Part shown: piece by piece, positions 50,560 to 61,257 of the stretch
How the letters are laid out: each line of letters starts with the position of its first letter
Numbering within the stretch: position 1 is the first letter of the stretch
Assembly (NCBI GenBank): GCA_011009095.1
Contig: VTPC01003933.1
Location: 31,486 to 95,485, forward strand
Direction: 5' to 3'
DNA length: 64,000 nucleotides
DNA from: Ignelater luminosus
Lineage: Eukaryota > Arthropoda > Insecta > Coleoptera > Elateridae
Translations under genes and position numbers: made by a program
The notes under the pieces: model-generated
Databases searched by the model: none
What the model saw: only the letters and a program-made list of their open reading frames with translations
What the model was told of the DNA's origin: nothing

Positions 50560-50740
50560 ATCTGCAACTTTCAATTGGCAATTCCAGTAGTACTCTTTTT
50601 AGGACTTTCTGCAAAAGCACCCAAAGGTAAGCAAAGAACTACGAGAGGCGGAATTCAAAGTAATAAAATAAATAAAAAAGAAGTTTTAGAAATCTAACGG
50701 TACTAGAGAAATACAGTAAGGACAGAACTGCAAAAAAGAA
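50560..50740. repeat. Dispersed repeat, copy 2 of three
   Basis: Shares blocks with 47262-47400 (GGACTTTCTGCAAA, ACCCAAAGGTAAGCAAAGAA, AAGAAGTTTT) and with 51060-51145 (CAATTCCAGTA.T.CTTTT). Lies just outside the right end of the nested transposon block. Confidence 0.7.
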
Positions 50741-51019
50741 GATTTAGCATTGTATACGGGGTATGTAACTTTTCTGTACTTTCATAGCACAGTATAGAAA
50801 TCTTACGAAATCAGTAATTTAACTTGTTGCCGGCGTCTTTAATGTTTGTGTCCAAAATCTTTACTGCACATTGTCACCACGCAACATACAACATTTAACA
50901 GAACAGTTGTACGGTACTGTTTACTGAATTTTATTCAGTACGCAGTCACGACGCGTCGAAAAATACCTAACAGAATTTTTACACCAGTATATCTACTGAT
51001 TCCACAAGATTTTTATACT

Positions 51020-51145
51020 ATATCCATTGTCCATAGTAACCCAAGAAACCCAAATCTGTACAAAACTAAACTTTTCATTTACAATTCCAGTACTGTCCTT
51101 TTAAGAACTTTCTATAAAAGTACCCAAAGGTGAGCAAAGAATAAT
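51020..51145. repeat. Dispersed repeat, copy 3 of three
   Basis: Contains CCAAGAAACCCAAATCTG, ACAATTCCAGTACTGTCCTT, AACTTTCTATAAAAG and ACCCAAAGGTGAGCAAAGAA, in the order of copies 1 and 2. A fourth, partial copy of the CCAATCTGTACA...TTTCAATTTG part follows near 51174. Confidence 0.65.
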
Positions 51146-51199
51146 CTGTTCTTCTATGATAATCTATGGAACGCCAATCTGTACAGAAGTAAAATTTCA

Positions 51200-54190
51200 A
51201 TTTGAATAGTTCATCAAATTCTAAAGATTCTATTTGTAACGAATTTAGAGTTTCAAAAAGATAAAAATTTTTTAAAGTCTGAAATTACATATTTTCATAA
51301 TTCTTTGTCTTTGTTAAAACTTTGCAAGTTTGGTTGACCCAATATACCTAATCTTCTAAAATATATAGAGTAGGAAGAAAAATTATTTAGTAATTCATTG
51401 ATTAACTAACCGAGATTTTGATGCTTTTGTACTTAATTATAAGTCAAGTTATTTGGGAGAATATTTATTTTAAAGTTTTCTTTTTAGTTTAAGAATATAC
51501 CAGCTATTGATTGTATTAGTATAACGATAATGATGTTTAGAAAATGTAACCACATCCTCATTTATTTCCTCTAGGCATTATTGTTAACTGCCACTTTTTG
51601 TATTAAATAATTACATTTGTATTTCTGTATAAATAATTATTTTAAAAGTAGAATCAGATTCTCCCCTAGATGGTAAAATACAAATTTGAATTTTACGGTG
51701 GTAGTTTCTTCTTTTTATAATAAACCAAAAAATTTATTCCAATTTAAAACAATGAAAATGAACATGTTCCAAACAAGTTTATTAATCAATTAAAAAGGTG
51801 CATGCATCACTTTTAAATTTAACAATTTAACCTTTTAGCTTTGCTTTTAGTAATAATAAGAATTTACTACATATGCAACCAAATTAGCAGCATCTATAGT
51901 TGCGCATTAAAAAATTAATTTGTGAATATCAATTTTTTTTTATCACTGAGGCACGAGAGGATAATAAACCAACTACAAATCAATATTCTAACTGCTTATA
52001 AGTTCAACAGTTGATTGTAGCTCTATAATTCCTATTAAGATTGATTACCTCAATATTACACAGTTTAAGAAACGCAAAAAAATATTCCGCCAAAATGTTA
52101 AAATAAAAAAAGGATACACAAATTTCAAAATTTACCTTTCCATAATGAAGTGACAGTTGAAGTATCCCTGTCCAATAATTGGTAATATCTATGTATTTCA
52201 GGATACATCTCGATAAATTAGTAAAATTGCACAGCCGTAGAACAACACAAAAATAAAGATTACTACATCGGTGTCTGTTTATGTTTTTTGTCACACCCAT
52301 TAATATGCTGGAAAATAACCAATAGCGTCAATATGGGAATTCGTTTGGTTGAAGTTTTCTGGTATGTCATTATTACATAATGCGTTGCGTTTTCATGGTT
52401 ACTATAGTCGCGGTTCTTTTAATACAAGTGGTACAAGTGAAATGAGTCAAACTAATAGAAGTAGAAATAGTCGTGCGTTATACTGGAATCTAACAAGTTG
52501 TAATAGACAAAAATAAAAATTGTAATTTTATACACAAAAAATGCGGAAGCTACAAATGTTTCATTTAAAGAAATATATCTGAGTTTTCTGTTTAAAATTT
52601 CTACCACGGAAAGATTAATTGTTTTCTTAAGTTGGAAAATGAGTTTTATGTTTCTACTTATATTTAACAAAGAAACTTAACTTTAGCTGTGCAATTTTCC
52701 GCTAACTTGGAGAAGGATTCTGATACTATTAAACGTGATAAGCTTTAGCAAACGTTGTTTGAGCTTTATCTCACATGGTAGGCACTAATTAACTTTACTC
52801 AAGTTGGATTTAGTTAAAACATTTATAATAGTCTAGCTTTAGGAAAAGAGAAAATCACAAAATCGATTTTACCTTCAATTGATTTTGATTTATATTCTAA
52901 TAGTACTATATAAAAATGATTCATTCTTTTCTAATTACAAGACAGTAACAAAGTAAACATATTTTTAAAAATGTGTAAGATAACTACTTATGAATGTATA
53001 TTAACAAATACAAACTTAGAGCCGAGCCGGCTCGTTTTTAAGAATGAAAGTTAATTTCCGGAGTTTATCTATAGCAGGAACTTGATTTTTTATTTAGATT
53101 TCCTTCCGTTTTATGCGTGCAGTATAATTTTTTAGAACTTAATTTTTCTCAATGCATGCGGTCATCTTTATGTTGTAATCCAAATAACCTACAACCCTGA
53201 TAACATAAATTACAAATAAAATTAGAGAATGTAATAGTAATCAAAAGAACACACAGGTTTTATTCGCTAATACGATTACGTATTACATTCAATAAATTAT
53301 ATCTTTGAAAAAGGAAAAGGAATTCTCATGTTACCTATCACCTGATAATTACTTCATCAAACATTTTTTTTTCTTGGGTATTACAGGATATCATTTAATT
53401 GATTTTTAGTATAGGGGTTATCTTCTACTATTATACGTAGTACTTTTAGGTATATATATATTTCGGTATTAGAATTCTTATAAAGTATAAAATAGAAAAT
53501 ATATTTCTCATTAGTGTAAAAACCGTAATTGAAACTACAGTGTTAAAAGTAAAAATCTCAAAACTTTTTTATTGAGAAAGAACCCATCGGAGCCATTCCT
53601 TTGTCTTTTAAATGTGTGTAGTTCCTTGTACACACAAATTAAGTTTTAAAACTTAATTCTCCATTCCTAACACCAATACCTACTTATGTCAGATTCCATT
53701 TCCTCCGAAACGAATAATTCGGGTAACTGGGCCATACTCCCGTCATTCTGTTTTAGGTTGACCTAAAACTTTCTTGTTGTCACTTTGGCTACACTGAAGA
53801 AGGAGACACCAACGATTTTTTTTAACCTTCTCTGGAGTGTCAGAAACAGTGTGTCATTTTTTTTCCAGACAAGTTCGAAATACATGGTAACAGTTCGATA
53901 CAACTATCCCTAGGATTAAACTTGTACAGAAAGAATCTAACCTTACCAATGCATGTATATCCATTTAGAGAATCAAAAGACACTTGCGGAAGGTCTCTCC
54001 TACGCCAAACACTTAGAAAATTTTTAAAAAAACTTTGAAAATCGATGATCTTGACAGTTCACTAGCAAAACGACAGCCATGACACTATAATATCGCGGCT
54101 ACGTTCGTGCTACTCTCCGACAACGTACCAACCTACAGTACCACAACCCAATTTCCCTAAATCACCCGGAGAACATTGACCCCGCACAAG
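51200..54190. other. AT-rich intergenic region, no gene recognised
   Basis: Frames such as 52004-52300 and 52452-52670 (minus) have no domain and strongly biased composition. No terminal repeats were noticed. Confidence 0.4.
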
Positions 54191-54193
54191 CAT

Positions 54194-54445
54194 GGGTGAA
54201 TTCATTAAAAAATAGATTCTTAACTACTACTAACCTAGCAACACCCTCACTATCCCCACGCAAAATTGTGGTAAAACCTATTTAAAAAATTAACGTTTAA
54301 CTTCTTTTAACCTAACCACACCCTTGTCACGCCCCCGCGCAAGATTGGGGTGGAATTCATCAAAAAAATTAGCGTTTAACTCCTTCTAACCTAGCAACAC
54401 TCTCGCTTGAAGTAAAATTCATTAAAAAAATTAACGAAGATCGCA
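54194..54445. repeat. Minisatellite, ~77-bp period, about three copies
   Basis: Units each run: AATTCATTAAAAAAATTA, ACGTTTAACT.CTTCTAACCT, AGCAACACCCTC, then CCCACGCAAAATTGTGGT-like. They start near 54196, 54275 and 54353, with a partial fourth at about 54415. The third lacks the CCCCGC segment. It lies just upstream of the pogo-like pseudogene. Confidence 0.7.
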
Positions 54446-54870
54446 GCCACACAATCGCCATTTTGCGAGTGAAAGTAAGCCGCCCATAACATCCATACGT
54501 GCAGCAGTAGGGGGTTGGTAGTGTGCACATCAGCTGCATTAGTTGCCAACTTCATTGTTTATATAGTGCAACATAACCTAAAATGTGCTTAAAAATTGTG
54601 TTTGTTTTTCGGGTTTCACCCAGATTGGACTAATTTTCTTTGCCTCCGGCCACCTAATTGCGTTCTGTGAGTAATTCTCTACCTGCTGATACCAAAACCT
54701 TGCTCTCAAAACGTCGTTTTTCTATGGGTGACTATATTGAACAATTAACAGTTATCCAACGGGCCCAGTTACCCTGTTTTTGCTTAATAATGTTGCTTGT
54801 CTGTGGTTTTGAGAAGAAGTATTGGAGTTTCTTGGCAAACTTAGGGTGTTACATGCATTTTTCCAGGCCA

Positions 54871-56801
54871 ATGCCAAGAAAGAGAACAAGTACAACAAAA
54901 AAAGTGGCGGACGGGGACGACGAGTCATACTCATTAAAAGATCTCAGATAAGCAGTTGAGGACGTAAAGAACGGGAATATGTTTCTACGAAAAGCCGCTA
55001 AATTTTATAAGGTTCTAAGGACCACTCTGCGTCATCATGTCAATAGAACCAGAGGTAAAAGAGTCACCTCCCAAGGAGGCTTGGGAGGCGATGGGAGAAA
55101 AGAATTATCTATCGCTAGTTGTGGAAAGCCAGTTAGCCCATTGTCTTTGCATGGGAATTTGGATTAAGTAGAGACGAAGTTTTGGACTTGGTGCAGATTG
55201 TTGTTAAAGCAAGCGAATTAAAAACCAATTTTAAAAATGGCCGCCCAAGTGCCTAGTAATTTATTAACTTTCGAAAAAGGCACAACCTTTCAGTTAAAAA
55301 GGCCCAAAGAGTGGAGCATGTAAGAATGACTGCTGTAAATCCTTACACAGTGTTTGGTGTTTTTGATTTGCTTGAGAAAGTAATCCAAGAAGATAATTTC
55401 CAAGATAAGCCACACCTCATCTTTAACTGCGGTGAGACATCATTCTCAAATGATCCGACTATTTCATCGGCTGGAGACAAACTTTCCATGTTGAGCGTTT
55501 TCAAAGTGAAAAATGTTTTGGAGATCTGGGTATGCATATACCAACACAAAGCGAGAATGGATGGATGGTGAGATCTTCGCCATGTGGTTTAGAAAGGTAT
55601 TTCTTCAACATACCTTCAGAAAGACCAGCTCTTCTGTTGTTTGATGGCCACGGGAGCCATGTATCATTGCAACTGATTGAGAGAGCTGTCGAAAATAATA
55701 TAATTCTCTTAAAACTACTGCCCCATACAATACACGTGCTCCAACCACTGAATGTGGCAGTGTTTAAGAGTATGAAAACAGTCTGGGACAGAAATCTAAT
55801 CAAGTGGAAAAGGCAGAACCCTCGCAAGAAAATTTTTAAGAACGACTTCATAAGTCTTTTGACAACTGTTTTTGATGATATGCCGGTAACAATTAATATC
55901 ATCAACGTTTTCATGCATGCGGAATCTACGATAAGGAGTTGAAGGGCCCTGACAGGACAAAGGCTGAAGTCAACTGTAAATCTAAACCCTCTGACCTTAA
56001 TGCTTACAAACTGAGTCAACAACGGGTCAATGAACTGGTTGAATCAAGTAGAACGGAAACAACCGATCACCCCACATCTAATCCCACAGCTGTCAAAGGC
56101 ATCGTTGATTCTCAAGGCAATCGTTCCGATGACACCATCGAATCTAGTGCGGCATTCACAGCAGCAGCCGATAGTGCCACAAGCGAGTACAGGTCCATTG
56201 CAAGCCGAAATATTTCTTTTTGTTCCAATAGTCCGAAGAGTAAAAACTTTGAAAGTCTCATAATCAAGATGTTTTAAAACAGGAAGTAGGATCCATCTAA
56301 GTCTGTTGGTATAGGGTGCAAAAGATTATGTGGAGGGGCTGAAATCCTCACGTCAGCAGAAGCAATTGAAAAAAGAAAGCACGATTAGCAGCAGCACAAC
56401 AGAAGGTTGACATGAAAATGAATAAACTGCAGAAAAAGAAAAAGAAGAGAAAGCTCGCAGAAAGAGAAAAACCAAGCACGAGCAAGGTGTATAAGGCACT
56501 CAGCGTAAAGAAACGTTTATCTGACAAGAAAGAAGATAAAAGTTCTATTGCTGACAGCAGTGGCTCATGCGACGTTAACGATTCTGACTCAGATGAAAAT
56601 TTATGTGATCCCATTACAGTTATACAAGACGATTACCTGCTCGTAGAGTACAATGGAAACACATACTCTGGACAGGTTATGGGAGTTAACGATGGCAGTG
56701 TCCAAGTCAAGCACATGCAAAGTTCAGGCGAAAGCTTTAAGTGCAGAATACGAGGTGCTGGCCCAGTTACCCGAATAGCACGGTGTAATGAGCCCACTTG
56801 A
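54871..56801 (+). pseudogene. Pogo/Tigger-like (jerky-type) transposase, decayed
   Basis: Begins MPRKRTSTTKKVADGDDE at 54871, then a psq-type HTH (KNGNMFLRKAAKFYKV, RTTLRHHVN) interrupted by a stop. The CENP-B-type second HTH region is frameshifted (FAWEFGLSRDEVLDLV). The DDE domain reads IFNCGETSF (first Asp replaced by Gly), ALLLFDGHGSHVS (second Asp kept) and LLPHTIHVLQPLNVAVF (third Asp replaced by Asn). The C-terminus (56412-56801) has a Lys/Glu-rich helix, a Ser/Asp-rich acidic linker and a small beta-type domain (VIQDDYLLVEYNGNTYSGQV) common in insect pogo-like proteins. At least four frameshifts or stops; with two catalytic residues altered it is not an active transposase. Confidence 0.87.
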
Positions 56802-59090
56802 CCTTAAAAAAATCATAAAGAATAGTAAAAATCAAATTTTGATTACTTTATTGCACCAGACGTGCTAACCTTAGTTGTAGTTAACTAAAGAAATTTAATC
56901 TTGAATGGCAAAAATGTAAGGGGTGTGTATGTGTAATCTTCGGGTGACTGTCAGCCTGTATGAAAACCAGGTCAATGTTATTTTTAATTATAAACGCCAG
57001 CAAAGCTGCCAAGGTCGCTTTGTAATGATCTATTAAGTTAATCTAAGTTAGTTTAAGGTTCATATTAGTTAGATTTGGAGTGTTCTGAAGCGAAACATGT
57101 GTTTTCTTTTCTAACAATAGAGGAGACGACTGATCCATCTCCATTGCTTCGATATGAACTTGACCATTTGCTGTTTCTTCCCTTATCTCCTCCCTCCCGT
57201 CGGACTCTCAACAAAACTCTAGAGAAGTTTAGGAATGTCCTGCACTAAAGCACATCTTGAATGTTTTTTCTGAATTTTCTGTGCCTAGGATGAAAACCTG
57301 TGTCCGTTTTGTATGTACCATTCTCCATCGGTGTTAAGATTTTGTTTTCCTTTTTTTTACTTTGGTTGGGAATCACCGAGAAAGATAAAGTAGAAGTCAA
57401 GAAATTGAGTTTGTCTTCGAATTTTATTGTCATTCCATTTCAAACTTTTTGATATAATACCAAAGACTAGTTTTGAGCACTTTACGTGTTTTCTTGTGTA
57501 TGAAAAAAATTAAAGTTAGACATTGTATAGCTTAAAGGCGTTTGTTTAGCTTTATAAAGAGTTTTTTTTTTGTTATGTTATCCAACACGCTTGATTGATG
57601 TTTGAGCTCAGTGGCTTCGAGTATTTTGTTTAACGTAGTTAATTCGTAGCAGTAGAACAACGGAAGAAAAATGTTCCCCTTTCTTTCTAACTTAATTGAT
57701 TTGTTACAACTGTACAACTGTTTAACACTACTACGAGAACAACGAGAGAAAATACAAGAGAGGGATGCAAGAGCCTTACAAAGCATATAAAATAATGAAC
57801 AGAGATGACACCCTAGGAAAAAGAGTAACAAGAAAATTCACAAAAATTCCCAGGAATCATTTGTTTTGATGGAAAATGCACACCGGAGTCTTTAAAACAA
57901 CAAAATGCAATTCAATCACTCATATTGGCTAGCTATTAGAAAAGATACCCTCAACTTTATAAGAAAATCTTCGTATTTTTTGATAGAATCAGATGTATAC
58001 ATAGCTTTAAAAATTTCTTAAGAGCGGTGAATATTTGATTAAATTTTCTTTATGTAAGTAATTAGATTTATATTTTCCAAAAAGGTGCCAAAATGCTTTG
58101 GAACTTTATAGAATCTTATTCTTTTAACTCAAAGGTTGGAGTTTTTGTTCAATTTTTTCAGTTTTTATCAGACAATGCAGAATAACTGTTCCTTTTGCTT
58201 GTTTAGTTTTATTCTTCATATTCGTATGTGATTGTTTCTATTCGTTCCAATAAATAATAGATGAAAAAAATCTTTTTGTTACTTATTCCCAGGTATTATA
58301 GCTAAGGAATAAAGAAAGATCTTTCTTACTGTCTATGAAGGTTTATCAGATATTGTTTCTACATTCTGTAACGATGTATTTAAGGCCCATGAGTGTTCCA
58401 AAAGGTATGGTTACAAATAAAGGGCGAATCGAAAATATTATCCGGTTATCGATAAATTTATTTATTTTTATAAATAACCATGTTAATTCGAAAAAAGCAA
58501 AGATCAATGCAAAAAGCAAATTTTATTGTGTAACTATCTGTCAAATTTTGTTCGTTTCTTAAACAAGATTCGTATTACAATCACTGCAGCTACAGTATTA
58601 CCAGTACAAAATCCATGACAAGATGCGTTCTAGCATATTCACGTGTAGTGATTTTTTTCTATTTATAAAACTTTTAAATAAACTAAATAAAACACATCCG
58701 CAGTACTCTAATCGCGTTCAGAAAATAACAAGAGTGCATCTCACTACATTAATCTTGATTTTAAAAGTATAAACGCTCCAGTGCGCGATATTTTATACCC
58801 ATCCTAGACTGGGTACAAAAGAGTAAAAACAGTAAAAATCGGTAAAAATCACAATTTTTTTGAAGTTATGTTTGTGTCTAATCAATCCATGGGTACGTAG
58901 ATATTAAATAAATAAAACTATCAAGTATGGGAACAATTATTGTCCGAACTGCGAGTCATTGGTTTTAAATATACTACTAATTAGTGCAAGTTTAAATTCA
59001 AGTACTTAAAATCAAAATATATGCAAAAGAAAGATAATATATAATATGAAGAGCTCCTCTAGTGGTACAACTTGTATGAAATTTAAATAT
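56802..59090. other. Intergenic region, no gene recognised
   Basis: No frame with a domain. The left margin may hold the 3' end of the pogo element, but I could not define its terminal repeats. Confidence 0.4.
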
Positions 59091-59451
59091 TTTGACGAAA
59101 TGGACGATATATTTGAAACTAAAGCAAATTTAAACCTTGTAAGTTGGGCATATACTCTCGTAGTATACAAAGAAATGCTATAATACCCCAAGCAGAGCAA
59201 GCAGACAGTTTGCTTGATCAAAGACAAGCTGTAGTTCGAGAAAGAACTGATGAAGATGAACCCCGTCCAAAGAAACATAAAAGAGCGCTACAAAGTGGAG
59301 CATTGAACTATTCATTGCTGAAATTCGTAACAATTCAGATACTCATAAGGATGCAAGAAAACGGTGTTATAAAAAAAATATGGAATTTAAAAATCAATTA
59401 TTACAAGCTTTCGATGCAAAAATGGATGCAATTTTAGACAAAAACAGTTAA
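59090..59451 (+). pseudogene. MADF/SANT-like DNA-binding protein of a PIF/Harbinger element, C-terminal remnant
   Basis: A frame with RQAVVRERTDEDEPRPKKHK is followed, after a one-base shift, by IAEIRNNSDTHKDARKRCYK, NMEFKNQLLQAFDAKMDAIL and a stop at 59451. The layout (acidic linker, then a coiled-coil oligomerisation helix) is that of the C-terminal half of the second, Myb/SANT-type protein of PIF/Harbinger transposons. The DNA-binding domain itself is not recognisable upstream. A Harbinger transposase remnant lies just downstream on the opposite strand, consistent with one convergent element. Confidence 0.5.
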
Positions 59452-59599
59452 TTAGACACTTATTAGCGAATTCTTTTTCCAATAATATTAAATTATGTTA
59501 TCTATTAAATAAGAATATGAATCTATGTTACTTATCGATAAAAATGTTAATTTATGTTACTTACTAAATTAGTAAGAAACTACAAAATATCACAGTTAC

Positions 59600-59945
59600 T
59601 ACATCTAAGTAATTATAAGCCAAATCAGCACAACTATAATTACTCTTATTTTTAACATGTTTAGTGTTAGTCATAAGAGGTTCATACTTATTTTGCACGT
59701 CTTCATTATTAAGAACGTGATTTCTTCTTTCATTAATGTACTGTTCTCTAAAGAGATGTTAGTAATTTAAACAAATGTTGTGCAAGACACAGGCAGTAAG
59801 AGCACTGGCAGGAATAAAGTCCATACGATTCACATCAATAAATTTAAGTGTTTGGAAACGAAAAGCAAAATTGTCTTTTGATTGTTTGACGTGTACTTTA
59901 ATGAATTGTGTTGAAATCTCTCTGGGCTTATGTTAATCTTCTATG
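59600..59945 (-). pseudogene. HARBI1-like (PIF/Harbinger) transposase C-terminal remnant
   Basis: Reading leftward: RDFNTIH, a stop, STRQTIKRQF (matching the FN.KHSSTRxxIERxFG block), then after a small indel LKFIDVNRMDFIPASALTAC and VLHNICLNY. This is the RRLKxLDxxxxxxxPxxIxACCVLHNxCL end of the DDE_4 transposase domain. Only the terminal part remains; stops are present. Confidence 0.75.
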
Positions 59946-60146
59946 GTCAATATAAAAATTTCTTAGATTTGCTTCTTCTTTTCTTCTTCTAGTTTTCGGA
60001 CAAGAAAAATATTATTACAAGGTTATATTTATTGATATATCAACAACTGGTTTGATACGATAACTGCAGTCGATGTACGTATTTAACAACAAATTCTTAT
60101 TTTAAATTTTGGTGTTAAAGAGATATCCCATTATCGTCAAAATAAA

Positions 60147-61190
60147 ATGTTACCGATTTGCTCCATATGCAGTGCGCTATTTTCGTCTAAATCTGCTGGT
60201 CTTCTATGTAACGGGTGGTGCAACAAATCTTTTCATTTTACATGTCTTAATTTACCACCTGATCTGGCAACTTATCTAAAATCTATTACGGGTTTAACAT
60301 GGAAGTGCCAAGATTGTACGTCTCGATCTCAACAATTAACATGCGCCGAGATTGAAGATATCAATAGCAAATTTGATGAAATAGTTGTTTCTTTAAATAC
60401 TAATTTCGAAATGTTGAAATTATCCCTTCTGGAGATTACCTCAAAACGGCTTCGCGAGATTATTAATCGAGGTACTATGTCTACCACTACACGTTCAACT
60501 TCTAATAGTTATGCTTCTAAGGTTGCTGTCGCACCTCAAACAAGTGTTATCATTAAACTCAAAGATCAAACACAGAATATGGCTAAAACTAAATCAGACA
60601 TTCTAAAGATCATCAATCTAGTTATATCTAATATTAAAATAAAAAAATGTAAAGACTATTAATGAAGGAGGTGTCTTACTAATTATGGAAAATAAAAACG
60701 ATGCTGATAAGTTTAGATCTATTGCAACAACTGAATTGTCAGCTACATACAATATTCGTATTGTTAATGGGGTTCTTCCTCGTATCAAGGTAGTTGGAAT
60801 TATTGATGACATGACCTTAAACCGCTTTATTTTCAAACAAAATCCAAAAATATTTACCGATGAAGGTAGGTGTAAATTGTTACAACATACAGCAACGAAG
60901 AAGAACAAAAATATCTATCAAGCAGTTTATCAGGTTGATGTAATTACTTATAAGAAATTGATGGAAGCTGGTAGAATGATGGTAGGACTCGATTCCTGTG
61001 CTGTATATGATGCTTTTCATATCTTAAGATGCTTCAAATGCAACGACTATCACCATTCTTCCAAAACATGTAAGTAAGACGTTAAATGTCCTCTTTGTGC
61101 TGAAAAGGAGATTGCAAGGATAAACATTCTATTGATATTAATACTAATCATGCAGCTTGGGATCAGAAAAACTGTTTGCATCGAATATAA
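60147..61190 (+). pseudogene. LINE ORF1: PHD-like finger plus zinc knuckle, frameshifted
   Basis: From ATG 60147: a PHD-like Cys4-His-Cys3 finger (CSICSALFSSKSAGLLCNGW, CNKSFHFTC, then WKCQDC) within the first 65 residues, a predicted coiled coil, then after a frameshift near 60655 a nucleic-acid-chaperone-like region and a knuckle, CFKCNDYHHSSKTC, followed by a stop and CPLCAE. In the family, ORF1 binds element RNA and assists target-primed reverse transcription. Two breaks (about 60655 and 61078) separate the pieces. Confidence 0.75.
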
Positions 61191-61257
61191 AACAGGGTAT
61201 CCTCAAACTTCAGCAATAGCAATTACTGAATAGTGATAAAACTGCACTACCTGTAAC

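Noticed and set aside
52004..52300. 98-aa minus-strand frame
   Set aside because: AT-biased composition, no recognised motif, no splice continuation.
55501..56022. 173-aa minus-strand open frame
   Set aside because: Antisense shadow of the pogo-like DDE domain.
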